Assembly: GCA_023435565.1 (NCBI GenBank)
Contig: JAEYRN010000041.1
Location: 1 to 60,220, forward strand
Length of the DNA stretch: 60,220 bases
Direction of reading: 5' to 3'
Source: Bacillota bacterium
Lineage (GTDB): Bacteria > Bacillota > UBA4882 > UBA8346
A program made the translations under genes and the position numbers. This document shows positions 23,534-32,891 of the stretch, in pieces. Each line of letters begins with the position of its first letter. Within the stretch, counting starts at the first letter, position 1. Under the pieces are notes generated by a model. That model made no database searches. It had not been told where the DNA came from and saw only the letters and a list, made by a program, of their open reading frames with translations.

Positions 23534-25393
23534 TTATAAACCCGAAAACTGAGGGTAGTCTTTTTTTAAGATACGATTTAATTCAGTAATTTGTGCCATT
23601 AAATTTTTAGTTTCATCTTCTAATAACACCTGGCCGGATTGATTTCGGCCAGTAGTAATCTGCAAAGTTAAAGATTCGATTCTTTCTTTAAGGTGGAGCA
23701 TTTGTAAATAATTGAATATTTGATTAAAATCAGTAGTTATTTTTTTTACTTCGCGTTCAGCCATCAAGGAGGCTGCGATTTCACGACCGCTATTCCCTAG
23801 TTCATTTATGACCGCTTCAATATTATCGGTCAAAAAATCCATTTCTTTAATCTGAATGAACAAATTACGCCAAATCTCAAATCTAAAATCTTCCGGTTTC
23901 AATTCTTCTTTAATTCGCTTCAATTTATCATATTCCTGCAATGATGATTGTAAAAGTTCCTTTTCGGCCTCAAAAATAGCCTTTTCTAATGGAGAAAGTT
24001 CTTTCGGTGCCTCTCCGATATTATTATCACTAGCTTTAGGGTTTATTTGATTAGTATAACTAGTCTCTGATTTCCTATCCAGAAACGGCGAATTTTTCCT
24101 GTTATGTTTCTGCCATTTACCCAATTCCAATTGAATTGCGCTTTCCGAAAAACCGGTTTCACGGGCAATTTGTCTAATATAATGTTCCCGGGCTACTATG
24201 CTTTCAACGCCGGAAAGACTAGGTAATAATTCTTCCAATGCTAAAGACTTTCCTTGAAAAGAGTTTAGATCATATTTTTTAAATATCAGCCCTATTTTAA
24301 AATCCATTAGACCCGGTGCGTTTTCAATCATTTTTTCAAATTGGGCCGCGCCTTTTTCTTTTATATATAAGTCAGGATCGTATCCGGTCGGTAAATTTAA
24401 CACCCGCACCGTAAGGCCGGCTTCCTGAAGTATTTCCATTCCTCGTAGAGTAGCGTTTTGGCCGGCAGCATCGGCATCATATGCTAAGATTACTTCGGAT
24501 GCGAAACGCTTAATCAGTTTGGCCTGTTCTCTTGTTAAAGAGGTTCCAAGTGAAGCAACCGTTTCAGTAAAACCTCCTTGATGGGCTTGAATTACATCCA
24601 TATAACCTTCGACTATGATTGCCCTTTTAGTTCGCCGAATCGTATCTTTAGCACAGGACAAACCATACAAAAAACGCCCCTTATGAAAAAGAATATTCTC
24701 AGGTGAATTTAAATATTTAGGTTCTCCTTGTTCCATTATCCGACCTCCGAACCCCACGATTTTCCCTTGAGAGTCGGTAATTGGAAAAATGATTCGGTCT
24801 CGAAAACGGTCGTAAAATCCATTTTCCCCCATTGCGATTAGGCCTAACTCTTCCGCTTGCTGAAGGGGGAAGCCTTTTTTACGTATTATTTCAGTTAAAT
24901 TGTGCCATGACATAGGAGCATAACCCAAATTGAACTTTTGCCAAAGTTCAACATTTATTCCCCGTTTACCCAAATAAATACGAGCTTGGTTCCCGGAATC
25001 AGTCTTTAGTAAATATTGGGAGTACAAAGCAGCCGCCAACTGATTTATTTTATAATAGCCGTCCTTTCGGCGATCCACCTCCGTATCCTTGAGCAATTCC
25101 GGCCAGGGTATTCCCGCACGTTCGGCTAACCTTCGCGCTGCATCGATGAATCCTAAATTTTCTATTTTCATGATAAAACTAAAAACATCTCCACCGGCAC
25201 CACAACCAAAACAATAGAAAAACTGTTTATTTTGGTTAACATTAAAAGAAGCTGTTTTTTCATTATGAAAAGGACAGAGACCAAGCAAGGATCTTCCGGA
25301 CTGTTTTAAACTGACATATTCAGAAATTACTGAAACTATGTCATTCTTTTCTTTAATTTCCTGAAAAATTTCACTATTACGATTTAGATTCAA
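23534..25393 (-). CDS. dnaG: DNA primase
   Basis: Synthesises RNA primers at the replication fork. 619 residues: an N-terminal CHC2-type zinc finger (LCPFHNEKTASF and FYCFGCGAGGD, ~39-67), the catalytic core with the TOPRIM motif (IIVEGYMDVIQ ~258-268 and YDADAAGQ ~306-313) and a C-terminal DnaB-interacting helical domain (~470-619). TTG start at 25393 with GAGGG upstream. It is followed by rpoD and preceded by the RodZ-like gene, which ends in its own terminator. Confidence 0.97.
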   Translation of the reverse strand: MNLNRNSEIFQEIKEKNDIVSVISEYVSLKQSGRSLLGLCPFHNEKTASFNVNQNKQFFYCFGCGAGGDVFSFIMKIENLGFIDAARRLAERAGIPWPELLKDTEVDRRKDGYYKINQLAAALYSQYLLKTDSGNQARIYLGKRGINVELWQKFNLGYAPMSWHNLTEIIRKKGFPLQQAEELGLIAMGENGFYDRFRDRIIFPITDSQGKIVGFGGRIMEQGEPKYLNSPENILFHKGRFLYGLSCAKDTIRRTKRAIIVEGYMDVIQAHQGGFTETVASLGTSLTREQAKLIKRFASEVILAYDADAAGQNATLRGMEILQEAGLTVRVLNLPTGYDPDLYIKEKGAAQFEKMIENAPGLMDFKIGLIFKKYDLNSFQGKSLALEELLPSLSGVESIVAREHYIRQIARETGFSESAIQLELGKWQKHNRKNSPFLDRKSETSYTNQINPKASDNNIGEAPKELSPLEKAIFEAEKELLQSSLQEYDKLKRIKEELKPEDFRFEIWRNLFIQIKEMDFLTDNIEAVINELGNSGREIAASLMAEREVKKITTDFNQIFNYLQMLHLKERIESLTLQITTGRNQSGQVLLEDETKNLMAQITELNRILKKDYPQFSGL

Positions 25394-25482
25394 GGTCTAC
25401 CCTCATTAAATAATTGAATCTACAATACTAATTATTTTGAGATAATGATCGGATTTTTATAAGGCCATAAATAATTGAGCGA

Positions 25483-25502
25483 AGAAAAAAGCGCCTCACG
25501 GC
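25483..25502 (-). terminator. Terminator after the RodZ-like gene
   Basis: Minus-strand GGCGCC-GTGA-GGCGC followed by TTTTTTCTTCG; the stem overlaps the stop codon. Confidence 0.8.
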
Positions 25503-26245
25503 GCCACCAAGCCATCGGGTTTAAATTTAACAGTCTTGACAATGCCTGCCGGTCCCAACGGGCCAAGTTTCTTACCATTAAACGTAAGTTCGACACCGGC
25601 TGGATTCCCCATTTTAATCTGCATCTCCTGTTGAGCAGTCCATACTTGTACCGGTTCCGTAGGATCAAAGGTTCTTCCGTCCCGCATAAAAATAGATTCA
25701 CCGTCGGCTTCAACCTGGACCCATACACGTTGTTTAAATTCAGCGGTAATAGTAATCGGCGCCGGAAAGAGAGTCTGGTTATAATCCGCTGATTCATGAT
25801 TGTTTTCTAATTCAACCGGTTTAATTGCATCTTCGGTTTTTAATTTGTGTAATGAAGGGATTAAAAAGAAACTAATCAGTAATACAATGGCTAAAGCTCC
25901 AGCTACTCCAAGATATATCCCTTTTAACCATTCATTATTAATATTTTTTTTAGGGGATTCGGTTTCTTCTTGCTCCATCAAGAGTTGTTCTTGGCGAATT
26001 TGCTCTTCTTGGGCAGATTTTAAATTGTGATATTTTTGTAATATTTCTTGACCATCTAATCCTACAACATTGGCGTAGTTAACCAGGAATCCCTTTCGAT
26101 ATACTTCTCCCGGAATAGCCTCAAAATCCCCCTCATCGATCGCTTCCAAGTAGCGCAAACGAATTTTGGTGACCTCTTGGATATCTTTTAAACTAAACCC
26201 TTTTTCTTGTCGTGCCCGTTTTAAGATGTCACCGATTTCTTTCAA
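25496..26245 (-). CDS. RodZ-like helix-turn-helix membrane protein
   Basis: About 249 residues with the RodZ layout: a cytoplasmic Xre-type helix-turn-helix (~1-70, GFSLKDIQEVTKIRLRYLEA split ~17-36, and GEVYRKGFLVNYA), a single membrane helix (~107-128), then an extracytoplasmic DUF4115 beta domain (~165-245, QRVWVQVEADGE and GNPAGVELTFNGKKLG). RodZ links the cell-shape apparatus to the membrane. The best start is TTG 26245 after GGGGTGG; the frame opens at GTG 26254. It lies between ftsK/spoIIIE and dnaG, where ymfM-type genes are often found near ftsK in Bacillota. Confidence 0.88.
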   Translation of the reverse strand: MKEIGDILKRARQEKGFSLKDIQEVTKIRLRYLEAIDEGDFEAIPGEVYRKGFLVNYANVVGLDGQEILQKYHNLKSAQEEQIRQEQLLMEQEETESPKKNINNEWLKGIYLGVAGALAIVLLISFFLIPSLHKLKTEDAIKPVELENNHESADYNQTLFPAPITITAEFKQRVWVQVEADGESIFMRDGRTFDPTEPVQVWTAQQEMQIKMGNPAGVELTFNGKKLGPLGPAGIVKTVKFKPDGLVAP

Positions 26246-26369
26246 AAAAACCACCCCATTTTATCTATTATAAGGGCCAAACTTTCATTTTTAGTTTATT
26301 CACCCAGACGAAAATATCTAAAGTACTTATTCTAGCAAATTTGCGCAGTTCCTTCTGCTAAAATAAAAA

Positions 26370-28610
26370 TTACTCAGTATCTCCTTTTCTTTTTAATTCT
26401 TCCAACTGCCGGGCTGTAATAAAGACTTCACGAGGTTTACTCCCTTCATATGGTCCGATCATTCCTTTTGATTCCATCATATCTACCAACCTAGCAGCCC
26501 TGGTATAGCCGACTCTTAAGCGGCGTTGGAGTACTGATGCGGAAGCTTGTCCATACTCAACTACAATACGAACCGCATCCCAGAATAGCTCGTCAGTTTC
26601 TTCCATCATTTCCCGATCTTTAGTCTCGGGGATATTAATAAACTGTTCCTGATACTTTGGCTGTCCTTGAGCTTTCCAATGTTTAATCACAGCTTCGATT
26701 TCTTTTTCAGTCACTAAAGCACCTTGTACTCTCAAAGGTTTCATGGAACCAACAGGAGCATATAACATATCCCCACGTCCCAATAAACGTTCAGCTCCAG
26801 CCGAATCAAGGATAGTTCTTGAATCAACTTGTGAAGATACGGCAAAAGCTATTCGAGATGGAATATTTGCCTTAATCAAACCGGTAATAACATCTACCGA
26901 AGGTCTTTGCGTGGCTACTACCAAATGAATTCCAGTAGCCCGGGCCATTTGAGCCAAACGGCAAATGGAATCTTCTACTTCAACAGGAGCAATCATCATC
27001 AAATCAGCTAATTCATCAATAAGTACAACTATAAATGGTAATTTTTCAATCTCCGGTAGAGCATTATATTTTGCCAGATCCCGCACCCGGGCTTCGGCAA
27101 ATAATTTATAACGGCGTTCCATCTCATTAACTACTACTTTTAGGACCCCTGATGCTTTTTTAGCTTCGGTTACTACAGGCGACATTAAATGTGGAATCCC
27201 GTTATACATTGACAGTTCAACCATTTTTGGATCAATCATGATAAACTTTACTTCATTGGGAAGTGATTTAAAGAGAATGCTCATAATCAAGGTATTTACA
27301 CAAACACTTTTTCCGGAACCGGTCGCACCTGCAATTAATAAGTGGGGCATCTTTTGAAGGTCTGCCACTACAGCCTCACCGGCGATATCCATGCCAAGTC
27401 CGAAACTTAGTTTACCGGAATTCCAAAATACCTTAGAATCCAAAATTTCTCTAAATGTTACAATTTGTGTCTCATGATTGGGTACTTCAACACCAATAGC
27501 AGATTTACCCGGGATTGGCGCTTCAAGTCGTAACCCTTTTGCTGCCAATGATAAGGCTAAGTCATCTATTAAGTTAACAATTCGACTTACCTTTACTCCG
27601 GGCGCAGGTTGGAGATCATAACGGGTGATTACCGGTCCGTGATGCACTTCAATCACTTGGGCCTTAATTCCAAAGTGAGCCAGAGTCTCTTCTAATTGAC
27701 GCGACTGATCAACCGCTCGAATGTTCTTTTTATTAATTGCCCCGGGTACACTGGCTAATTCAATATTTGGTAATTGATAAGAACCGGGAGGTATAGTGCG
27801 ATACAAACTTCCCGAGGGATGGTTACTGTCCTTCTTGATTTCCGGTTTTTCTTTGGCTTTTTCTTTTTCCTTAAGCATGCTCTGTAAGGATGCCAGTATT
27901 TTATTGGATTGACGCTCCTTTGCCGGCAAGGGCGTTCCTTTGGGAAGTTCTTTTTCACGTTCCGGATCGAGTGAGGCCAAATTTTTAATAACCGAAACCG
28001 ATTCATTTTTTGGAACAATAAATGGAGTGGGTAACGAAGATTTAATATTTTGGTCCGTATCCTTAGTTGGTTTGGAAAAAAGACCTGAAAAAATCATAAT
28101 TAAAGGCCGATTTATAGCAAGAATCGTTGATACAGCCAACCAAATAAACAATAATACTACGGTCCCCATTTTTCCGAACCATAAGACCGAATATAAAGCT
28201 AAAGCATGTCCGATAATCCCTGCTCCTTCATTAGCAGAATTCCAATTTTCCTTAGTTAGTTCCACCCCGCTGAAGATATGCATAATCACCAAAGCCCATA
28301 AAAAAAGCATTGAAAGAGCAATAAACTGTTTTGTCATTCTACGTTCAGGCACCCAACATAACATTGTCCAACCGATAATTCCTAAAAAAATTAAAGGGAT
28401 AATAGAACCCCGTTCTCCAAAAAGAAAAAAAAGGGCTTGTTTTAAGATTTCTCCAACAAAACCGGCGCCGTCCCAAAAGATAGCTACCATAGACAATATA
28501 GCTAAACCAATAAAAAGAACTCCGGTTATTTCAACCTGTTGGGAAACACCACGTTCATCTTTGGCGGAAATAACCGGTTCTTCATCAATTTGATGCACGT
28601 TACGTTTCAT
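26370..28610 (-). CDS. DNA translocase FtsK/SpoIIIE
   Basis: Septal DNA pump moving chromosomes across division or sporulation septa. 746 residues: four membrane helices (~25-45, 60-80, 90-112, 135-165), a linker rich in Lys, Glu and Pro (~185-280), then the motor with alpha/beta parts (Walker A GATGSGKSV ~430, Walker B VVLIDELADLM ~540) and the winged-helix gamma domain at the end (YGQASASVLQRRLRVGYTRAARL, split) that reads orientation sequences. Its ATG overlaps the stop of the upstream transporter gene (ATGA). In B. subtilis spoIIIE follows tepA-ylzJ; here a transporter gene has been placed between. Confidence 0.96.
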   Translation of the reverse strand: MKRNVHQIDEEPVISAKDERGVSQQVEITGVLFIGLAILSMVAIFWDGAGFVGEILKQALFFLFGERGSIIPLIFLGIIGWTMLCWVPERRMTKQFIALSMLFLWALVIMHIFSGVELTKENWNSANEGAGIIGHALALYSVLWFGKMGTVVLLFIWLAVSTILAINRPLIMIFSGLFSKPTKDTDQNIKSSLPTPFIVPKNESVSVIKNLASLDPEREKELPKGTPLPAKERQSNKILASLQSMLKEKEKAKEKPEIKKDSNHPSGSLYRTIPPGSYQLPNIELASVPGAINKKNIRAVDQSRQLEETLAHFGIKAQVIEVHHGPVITRYDLQPAPGVKVSRIVNLIDDLALSLAAKGLRLEAPIPGKSAIGVEVPNHETQIVTFREILDSKVFWNSGKLSFGLGMDIAGEAVVADLQKMPHLLIAGATGSGKSVCVNTLIMSILFKSLPNEVKFIMIDPKMVELSMYNGIPHLMSPVVTEAKKASGVLKVVVNEMERRYKLFAEARVRDLAKYNALPEIEKLPFIVVLIDELADLMMIAPVEVEDSICRLAQMARATGIHLVVATQRPSVDVITGLIKANIPSRIAFAVSSQVDSRTILDSAGAERLLGRGDMLYAPVGSMKPLRVQGALVTEKEIEAVIKHWKAQGQPKYQEQFINIPETKDREMMEETDELFWDAVRIVVEYGQASASVLQRRLRVGYTRAARLVDMMESKGMIGPYEGSKPREVFITARQLEELKRKGDTE

Positions 28611-30325
28611 CCGGTTTCACCCTCTTCAAGAACTTTTATAGCGATATTAGCCGAATGAGAAGAAATTCGCAACAAGTTACTTAAGAGTTCTACATAGATA
28701 ACTCCGGAGCCTGGCCAGCATTTACCTAAATTCAAACGGTGAATATGGTTTTGACGGAGTTCCTCTTCGAGTTTATCAATATTTTCTTCCCTTGACTTTA
28801 TTTGTTTTGCTAACTCCAAGTTATTCTCATGCAAGCTTTGACATGCTTTGTTATATAAGTCAGTAGCTTTACCGAAGAACAGTTCAATCTCGTTTAAAGC
28901 TATTTCCGAAAAAGGTAACTGTTCCTGATGTTTTTTATCCGCCAGTCGCCCAATATTTGTAGCATGGTCACCGACTCTTTCGACATCAACTACAATATGC
29001 AACATATTTGCTAATCGGTGAGATTGGGCTTCTGTTAAAGAATTTTGTGATAAAAGCGCCGATAGATAAAAAGTAATTTGTTCTTGAAGATCGTCAACAA
29101 TTACTTCATTTCTTTCAATACTGTCCAATAAGTGAAGTTGATTCTTAAGGAAGGCCTGCCGTGCCATTTTTAACATTTCTTGGGTCAAAGAAGCCATTTG
29201 ATTAATTTCATGTGAAGCTAGTATTAGTGCTAAGGCTGGGCTTTGTAAAGCGCGGCGATCCAAAAAAGTTTTTTCATTAGAACCAATCTTCGGTTTTTCC
29301 GTTTTAGATTTAACGCTCAACTTAGAAATAATAATAGTTATTGGAAACCAAATAGCAACAACCGACATATTAAAAATTGAATGAGCCATCGCTAATTGCC
29401 AAACATTAAACCAACGATCTGAAACCGAATTTGGTAAACTGGACCATTGAAAAACCGAAGCTTGAAACCATTGAAAAAATAAACTTAAATTGTGACTGAC
29501 TTGATAAACCATTTGATAAGCAAAAGGTAATAATGCAATCCAAAGTAATCCGGTAATAAAATTAAATGAAAAATGCGACCAATTAGCTTTTCTAACAGTT
29601 GGTAGCCGGTCCAAACCGATTAGCATATTAATAATTGTAGTCCCTACATTAGCACCGATGATCACTGCAATTGCCCCACTTAAAAATAGCGGTGCGCTTA
29701 ATCCTAATTCAACTCCTACTATTGCCTGAGTTAAAGCTACCATTGTATTACTGCTTCGAAATAGCGCCGCTAAGCTTAGCCCTAATAAAAAGCCATACCA
29801 GGGTTTTATAAAAATATTTTTTATAAATAAGGCAGTTGGCGGATGGACTACTATTTTTTGAAACGATTGATGAAAAAATAAAAACCCCAAATACATTAAG
29901 GCCAAACTAAAAATAACTTGTCCCAGATAATGCATGTTTCGATGTTTGCTATAAAAATACATCAAGTAACCGCCAAAAAGTAACCCAAATAAAATAACAC
30001 CTACATTAATGGACATTAACTGGGCATTAATAGTCATTCCGAAGTTAACGCCAATCATAATCCATAATGCTGGGAAAAGGCCTAACAACCCGGCATTCAT
30101 TAAACTTGAAACCATTCCAAAAGTTAAAGAGTTACTCTGTAGTGCGGCCGCCATAGTAAACCCTGTTAACATGCTAGAAATTGGTTGACGTGATTGATTT
30201 TCTAAAATGGCTCTAATTTTTTCACCGGCCATTTTCTGAACACCATCACCAAATCGATATACGGAATATAAAAAAAGTCCTAGTGCTCCAATTAGGATAA
30301 TTGAACCTTCAACTACAGATGACAA
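28607..30325 (-). CDS. Divergent Na/Pi-cotransporter-family protein with PhoU-like tail
   Basis: 572 residues: about nine membrane segments in two repeats (~1-340), then a cytoplasmic helical PhoU-like domain (~355-560). This is the NptA/YjbB layout for sodium-coupled phosphate movement. The repeats normally carry QSSS signatures; here the first reads AAALQSNSLTFGM (~60-72) and the second AALFRSSNTMVAL (~185-197), so both are altered and the second lacks Gln. The transported ion is therefore uncertain. TTG start at 30325 after AGGAGG. It overlaps ftsK by 4 bp and interrupts the usual ylzJ-spoIIIE adjacency, so co-translation with ftsK is likely. Confidence 0.82.
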   Translation of the reverse strand: MSSVVEGSIILIGALGLFLYSVYRFGDGVQKMAGEKIRAILENQSRQPISSMLTGFTMAAALQSNSLTFGMVSSLMNAGLLGLFPALWIMIGVNFGMTINAQLMSINVGVILFGLLFGGYLMYFYSKHRNMHYLGQVIFSLALMYLGFLFFHQSFQKIVVHPPTALFIKNIFIKPWYGFLLGLSLAALFRSSNTMVALTQAIVGVELGLSAPLFLSGAIAVIIGANVGTTIINMLIGLDRLPTVRKANWSHFSFNFITGLLWIALLPFAYQMVYQVSHNLSLFFQWFQASVFQWSSLPNSVSDRWFNVWQLAMAHSIFNMSVVAIWFPITIIISKLSVKSKTEKPKIGSNEKTFLDRRALQSPALALILASHEINQMASLTQEMLKMARQAFLKNQLHLLDSIERNEVIVDDLQEQITFYLSALLSQNSLTEAQSHRLANMLHIVVDVERVGDHATNIGRLADKKHQEQLPFSEIALNEIELFFGKATDLYNKACQSLHENNLELAKQIKSREENIDKLEEELRQNHIHRLNLGKCWPGSGVIYVELLSNLLRISSHSANIAIKVLEEGETG

Positions 30326-30477
30326 AATGGTCTTCCTCCTAAAAAATTAAATTAGTATGTTATGAAATACAATAGAATAATTCTCCTGAATTCTATTAAT
30401 TTCCTGCCTTAAATAATATACACCAAACTATGAATCGGCTAATGTTTTTCATTATATCATTAAAACTTAATAAAACA

Positions 30478-30498
30478 AAACCCCTTTTGAAGGGGTTA
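30478..30498 (-). terminator. Terminator after ylzJ
   Basis: Minus-strand AACCCCTTCAAAAGGGGTT hairpin followed by TTGTTTTATT. It separates tepA-ylzJ from the transporter-ftsK pair. The 30326-30477 stretch shows nothing else to me. Confidence 0.85.
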
Positions 30499-30714
30499 TA
30501 AAGAAAACATTATTGTTCCTGGTTGCCATTCCGGTTTTAGGTAATCTTGAGGATCAGTACTGATGATTCGAGTAATTTTATACTGTCCTCCCGGAAGCGA
30601 TTGGGCTAACAAACTTGTCCGTCCTTGATCTATTTCCACCTCGTCCGGAGGACTTTCATTATTACTATCGGAATCAAAGATCGACTCAATTGGAATAACC
30701 GTATATAACAGCAT
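30496..30714 (-). CDS. ylzJ: YlzJ-like small protein
   Basis: 72 residues with the YlzJ pattern: LLYTVIPIESIF at the start, an acidic stretch, then SLPGGQYKITRIISTDPQDYL and WQPGT at the end. The family is small, Bacillota-restricted, and of unknown function, always next to tepA. The ATG at 30714 shares its A with the tepA stop codon (TAATG), implying coupled translation. Confidence 0.85.
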   Translation of the reverse strand: MLLYTVIPIESIFDSDSNNESPPDEVEIDQGRTSLLAQSLPGGQYKITRIISTDPQDYLKPEWQPGTIMFSL

Positions 30715-31499
30715 TATTGGGGCTCCTTTCGGATTGTGGGGCTTTTTAGCTCGATTAATTCGTCCAGTTTTCTTAAGGCATGGCTGATTCCTCCGATTTC
30801 ATCAATTAAACCCGAACCGACCGCATCTTTACCCACTAAAACTGTTCCGATATCTCTAACCAGATCTCCGGTCCTAAACATTAACTCCCTAAACTTTTCC
30901 TCTGAAATTCTTGAATGACTAGTAACAAACTTAATGACTCGATCCTGCATTTTGTCGAGATATTCATATGTTTGAGGAACCCCTATCACCAAACCGGTCA
31001 ATCTTAATGGATGGATAGTCATTGTAGCGGTTTCAGCAATAAAACTATAATCAGTCGAAACGGCAATAGGAACCCCTATCGAATGACCGCCTCCTAATAC
31101 GAGAGAAACAGTAGCTTTGGATAAGCTTTCTAACATTTCCGCGATTGCAAGCCCAGCTTCAACATCCCCACCCACAGTATTTAAAATAACCAATAACCCT
31201 TTAATATTAGGATTTTGTTCAATAGCAACCAGTTGGGGTATAATATGTTCATATTTAGTGGTCTTGTTTTTAGGAGGGAGAATTTGATGGCCTTCAATCT
31301 GTCCAACGATAATCATGGTATGAGTTTTGCTTTCGACAGGAGCGACTGTTGAAAGTTGGCCAATTGATTTTAGATTTTGCAAAACCATCTTTTGTTTTCT
31401 AGGGCTTTGCCGCATCGGCTGCTCTAAAGCAGGTTCATGAGGATTGTCCGGGACCGGTTCATAAGGAGACTCTCCGGTATATATTTCATTGTTTTTCAA
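30714..31499 (-). CDS. tepA: ClpP-class protein TepA
   Basis: 261-residue member of the ClpP/crotonase protease fold. Visible are the NTVGGDVEAGLAIAEML block (~107-123), the active Ser in GGGHSIGVP (~136-144), MTIHPLRLTG with the His (~161-170) and the C-terminal GLIDEIGG. The N-terminal ~60 residues are hydrophilic and Pro/Gln-rich. In B. subtilis the protein was described as helping protein export; its protease activity is uncertain. TTG start at 31499 with AAGGAGGT upstream. Coupled to ylzJ. Confidence 0.9.
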   Translation of the reverse strand: MKNNEIYTGESPYEPVPDNPHEPALEQPMRQSPRKQKMVLQNLKSIGQLSTVAPVESKTHTMIIVGQIEGHQILPPKNKTTKYEHIIPQLVAIEQNPNIKGLLVILNTVGGDVEAGLAIAEMLESLSKATVSLVLGGGHSIGVPIAVSTDYSFIAETATMTIHPLRLTGLVIGVPQTYEYLDKMQDRVIKFVTSHSRISEEKFRELMFRTGDLVRDIGTVLVGKDAVGSGLIDEIGGISHALRKLDELIELKSPTIRKEPQ

Positions 31500-31582
31500 A
31501 TAGATACCTCCTTAGTAATTTAGTATACCTTAAACCGGTCTTTTCATGCGGATAAATCCACAACAATAATAATTTAAAATGT

Positions 31583-31726
31583 TCAATGTTTATTTGGTTT
31601 TTTAACATACTTCCCAGTTTTTATATCCCGTACCACCAACTTATGGTGGCGTGAATGAAATTCGACTTTACAGACCTGACTTTGGTTATTTGGAATTCCG
31701 GGTAAATTTTGAGATTTTTCTTTCAA
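31583..31726 (-). CDS. Small basic protein, unrecognised (47 aa)
   Basis: A short gene with a TTG start at 31726 and a good ribosome site (AAGAGGTGAT, 3-8 bases before it). The product is basic and hydrophilic: it begins MKEKSQNLPGIPNNQSQ, then CKVEFHSRHHKLVVRD and ends KKPNKH. One cysteine and a His pair are present; no signal peptide or membrane segment. I know no family match. It lies upstream of tepA on the same strand, and the PilZ gene diverges from it. Support is the ribosome site and open frame only. Confidence 0.5.
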   Translation of the reverse strand: MKEKSQNLPGIPNNQSQVCKVEFHSRHHKLVVRDIKTGKYVKKPNKH

Positions 31727-31925
31727 ACAGATCACCTCTTCAAAATTGGAAGCAATAATTTTTTATATTAATTAATTAAATTATCGGTTATTATCAAATA
31801 TTTTAGAGTAATAGTCTAATATTTTTAACAATTCAGTGGTATAATTTGGATTAACGCAACAGGACTAGAGACCTATTAAATATTAAGGTTCTATTACCGA
31901 AGAACAGATTATGTTAAAATAAAAT

Positions 31926-31990
31926 TATAATGAGATGAAGTAAATTTTTTATTCAAATTTTACATTCTTAAGTCTACATTATGGAAGCTA
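31926..31990 (+). repeat. Dispersed ~62-bp repeat, copy 3
   Basis: GAGATGAAGTAAAT and TATTCAA and CATTCTTAAG match copy 1 in order and spacing; the 3' part is more eroded and the internal inverted pair is lost. It ends 26 bp before the likely TTG start of the PilZ gene. The remaining 31740-31925 stretch is A+T rich without other features I can name. Confidence 0.55.
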
Positions 31991-32015
31991 TTTGTAAATG
32001 AAAGGGGTATCTAAC

Positions 32016-32696
32016 TTGGACTTGCTGGACAGACTCTTACAGCCGGGAAAAAGTATCTTATTTAAGTATTCGGGAAATGGCTTAAAAGGGTCAGTTCATA
32101 CTTATATTATTAGAAGCGTCAACGAAGACCATCTGTCTTTGTTACTCAAAGAAACTGATCCTTTAATATATCAACTTCTTCCTGGTTCCAAGATAAAGTT
32201 GATGAGCCGTGATGAAGAAGACGGTCACGAATACCGGCTTTTAACAGAGTTAATAGAAGTTAAAGAAGGAGAACTGCCAATTGTAGTGGTTAAACGCCCG
32301 ACAGAGGTTGACCATTCAACACGCCGAAGTTCCCTACGCTTAGATGTTGTTTTACCTTTTAGTTACTATGATAATTTAAAAGAGAAAAAGGGAGAAATAC
32401 GTAATCTATCTATAAACGGTTTATTAGCCTTGGTCAAAACCAGTCCCTCCTTAAAACTAAATCATAGTTTGACTGGTAAAATTATGTTGCCTAACGTTAA
32501 TAAACCTTTACTAGTTATTGGTAAAATTACTCGGATCCAAAAAGAGGATGCCCACCATTATTGGGTAGCCATTGATTTTCAAACCGCTTCGGAGGAAGTC
32601 AAAAATAAGATTAGTCAATATTTAGTCCAACGACAAAGGCATTTAATTAATATGAGTAAAAGAATTACACAAAACGCCACTTCTGAAGTTGATTAA
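32016..32696 (+). CDS. PilZ-domain protein, YcgR-like (c-di-GMP receptor)
   Basis: About 226 residues: an N-terminal YcgR-type beta domain (~1-95) and a PilZ domain with the c-di-GMP motifs RRSSLR (~102-107) and NLSINGLL (~128-135, D/NxSxxG). Such proteins bind c-di-GMP and slow flagella or adjust envelope synthesis; no flagellar gene is in the window, so the target is open. I chose the TTG at 32016, which follows AAAGGGG; the ATG at 31998 overlaps that ribosome site. It is one of few plus-strand genes here and stands alone between divergent and convergent small ORFs. Confidence 0.85.
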   Translation: MDLLDRLLQPGKSILFKYSGNGLKGSVHTYIIRSVNEDHLSLLLKETDPLIYQLLPGSKIKLMSRDEEDGHEYRLLTELIEVKEGELPIVVVKRPTEVDHSTRRSSLRLDVVLPFSYYDNLKEKKGEIRNLSINGLLALVKTSPSLKLNHSLTGKIMLPNVNKPLLVIGKITRIQKEDAHHYWVAIDFQTASEEVKNKISQYLVQRQRHLINMSKRITQNATSEVD

Positions 32697-32703
32697 AAGG
32701 ATT

Positions 32704-32738
32704 AATTAAAAAAAACCTCGCTTATGAGGTTTTTTTTA
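32704..32738. terminator. Bidirectional terminator between PilZ gene and small ORF
   Basis: AAAAAACCTCGCTTATGAGGTTTTTT is a hairpin with A-run and T-run on either side. It serves the plus-strand PilZ gene and the minus-strand small gene. Confidence 0.85.
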
Positions 32739-32891
32739 ATGTTGATTATCAAGACTATTCCTGTCTTTTTCTCTTTGGTCATTTTCATGGATTGCATTTA
32801 AAAGCATCATGGCCTTTACATGGTCTGCTTCGGCCTTACATGTGTCCAACTTTTGGTTTTTATACTTTGTATTGTTTTTATTCTTTTCCAA
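32736..32891 (-). CDS. Small charged protein, unrecognised (51 aa)
   Basis: TTG start at 32891 preceded by ACGGAGG at eight bases; stop within the shared terminator. The product is very hydrophilic: a Lys/Asn-rich start (MEKNKNNTKYKNQKLD), a helical middle with CKAEADHVKAMMLLNAI, and an acidic/basic end (DQREKDRNSL). A single helix is likely. I know no family match. It is convergent with the PilZ gene and upstream of the tRNA cluster terminator. Confidence 0.55.
   Translation of the reverse strand: MEKNKNNTKYKNQKLDTCKAEADHVKAMMLLNAIHENDQREKDRNSLDNQH

Noticed and set aside
25432..25797. Alternative frames overlapping the RodZ-like gene
   Set aside because: They lie inside a well-supported gene and its terminator.
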